Shown in pieces: positions 6,313-7,049 of a DNA stretch of 7,049 nt. The notes below the pieces were generated by a model. That model was not told the origin of the DNA, did not search any database, and worked only from the letters and a program-made list of their open reading frames with translations. Made by a program: the position numbers and the translations under genes. Numbering within the stretch: the first letter of the stretch is position 1; each line of letters begins with the position of its first letter. The stretch lies in contig QQSG01000027.1 of the NCBI GenBank assembly GCA_003602665.1, positions 1 to 7,049 of the forward strand, written 5' to 3'. Source of the DNA: Candidatus Poseidoniales archaeon. Lineage in GTDB: Archaea; Thermoplasmatota; Poseidoniia; Poseidoniales; Poseidoniaceae.

Positions 6313-7049
6313 ATGGGCGAAGGCATCAAACTTCCCGTTATCAACGGCTTGGGACGTACAGATAGGATAGACAAATGGTGGAGACAACCACTTGCAATGG
6401 GTATCGCATTAACTGCAGCACTCATCTACACTGCATGGCGACTCATCATCTTCCCAGACAGTATCTCTTACGAACTTGAAGGATCGAAGGTCATGTCACC
6501 AATTTTCTCTCCAAACATCTTGGAGTGGGAACTTTTTGGCCTCAATGAATGGGATCATCCTGGATGGGTTAATGCTGCAATTCTTGTTCTTTGGATTCCG
6601 TTCGGATTCCGCGGGACCTGTTACTACATGCGCCGGGTCTACTACAGAACGTTCTTCCAGAGCCCGACTGCTTGCTGGGTCGACGAACCTGATATCAACA
6701 AAAAAATTGGATATGGTGGAGAAAAGCGCTTGTTCATCTTCAACAATCTTCACAGATATTTCCTCTATGCCGCAATCATCATCATCGCCATCAAGTGGTG
6801 GGATGTGACACACACTTTGCATTTCGATGAAGGGTGGGGATTCTCATTTGGAACATTTATCATGGGTACTGAAGCATTCTTGTTGACAATGTATGTCACC
6901 TCTTGTCACGCTCTGCGTCACCTTGCAGGCGGTAGCCTCGACCGTTGGGTCAGTGGCATATCCGCACTTCGTGGAAGACTCTTCAAGAAAATTAGCGTAT
7001 TCAACAGATCACACGGCTTTTGGTTCTGGACCAGCCTTGGGTTCGTATT
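6313..7049 (+). CDS. Succinate dehydrogenase/fumarate reductase membrane anchor subunit, actinobacterial Sdh1-like (3' end cut)
   Basis: The first 245 codons are visible and the gene runs off the right edge. Four hydrophobic segments lie at about residues 27-47, 85-100, 148-163 and 176-198, and a fifth begins at about 235, giving the five-helix pattern of single-chain anchors. Diagnostic stretches are FRGTCYYMRRVYYRTFF, FNNLHRYFLY and SCHALRHLAGG. These match from memory the membrane subunit of the mycobacterial Sdh1 complex (Rv0249c type), where the corresponding motifs read close to RGTCYYYRKAYYR, LQNLHRYF and SCHSCRH. His147, His199, His203 and His234 are candidates for heme or quinone binding. 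The subunit would anchor the flavoprotein and iron-sulfur subunits to the membrane and pass electrons to quinone; those genes are expected just downstream. The ATG at 6313 follows GGGAGGA with good spacing; an in-frame GTG at 6304 sits too close to it. Family assignment is fairly sure, but reaction direction (succinate oxidation or fumarate reduction) cannot be told. Confidence 0.8.
   Translation, partial: MGEGIKLPVINGLGRTDRIDKWWRQPLAMGIALTAALIYTAWRLIIFPDSISYELEGSKVMSPIFSPNILEWELFGLNEWDHPGWVNAAILVLWIPFGFRGTCYYMRRVYYRTFFQSPTACWVDEPDINKKIGYGGEKRLFIFNNLHRYFLYAAIIIIAIKWWDVTHTLHFDEGWGFSFGTFIMGTEAFLLTMYVTSCHALRHLAGGSLDRWVSGISALRGRLFKKISVFNRSHGFWFWTSLGFV

Noticed and set aside
6476..6822. Overlapping open frames on both strands of about 110 codons each
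   Set aside because: Both are shadows of the membrane anchor gene, whose frame carries recognisable family motifs through the same bases.
1..7049. Defence island, mobile element, CRISPR array or biosynthetic cluster
   Set aside because: No direct-repeat array, terminal inverted repeats, transposase, integrase, nuclease or toxin-antitoxin gene is visible; the genes are core cellular functions with uniform composition.

Overview
The window looks archaeal and most resembles a marine planktonic euryarchaeon of the Marine Group II/III (Candidatus Poseidoniales) kind. This is inferred from gene content and not proven. It carries a full-length two-ring archaeal Cdc48/VAT ATPase, a stand-alone 80-residue archaeal PRC-barrel protein, a DUF4350/DUF58 membrane-protein pair, short AT-rich promoter-like elements with GGTGA or GGAGG ribosome binding sites, and an actinobacterial-style succinate dehydrogenase membrane subunit. 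Base composition is even and moderate (mid-40s % GC by eye). No insertion sequence, tRNA, rRNA, CRISPR array or prophage signature is visible.

The left two thirds (1-4459) is a run of four minus-strand genes. In transcription order they are cdc48 (4459-2234), a PRC-barrel protein (2180-1938), a two-pass DUF4350-type membrane protein with a large cysteine-containing outer domain (1840-200), and the N-terminus of a probable DUF58 protein that runs off the left edge (194-1). The last two are tightly coupled: the ribosome binding site of the DUF58 gene overlaps the stop codon of the DUF4350 gene. The gaps of 53 and 97 bases further upstream make a single operon possible but not certain.

The right third is on the plus strand. 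A gap of about 109 bases holding divergent promoters separates cdc48 from an aldehyde dehydrogenase (4569-6197) with an intact catalytic set. A 115-base gap with two potential RNA hairpins follows, then the first 245 codons of a five-helix succinate dehydrogenase/fumarate reductase-type membrane anchor (6313 to the right edge). The flavoprotein and iron-sulfur subunits probably lie beyond the window.

Functionally this is mostly core cell physiology: protein unfolding and quality control, envelope-associated proteins, aldehyde oxidation and respiration. I see no defence, mobile or clearly novel multi-gene system. The best candidates for a second look are the hairpin that buries the whole Shine-Dalgarno sequence of the succinate dehydrogenase gene, the actinobacterial character of that subunit, the calcium-loop-like and repeat elements in the DUF4350 protein, and the linkage of Cdc48 with a PRC-barrel protein.
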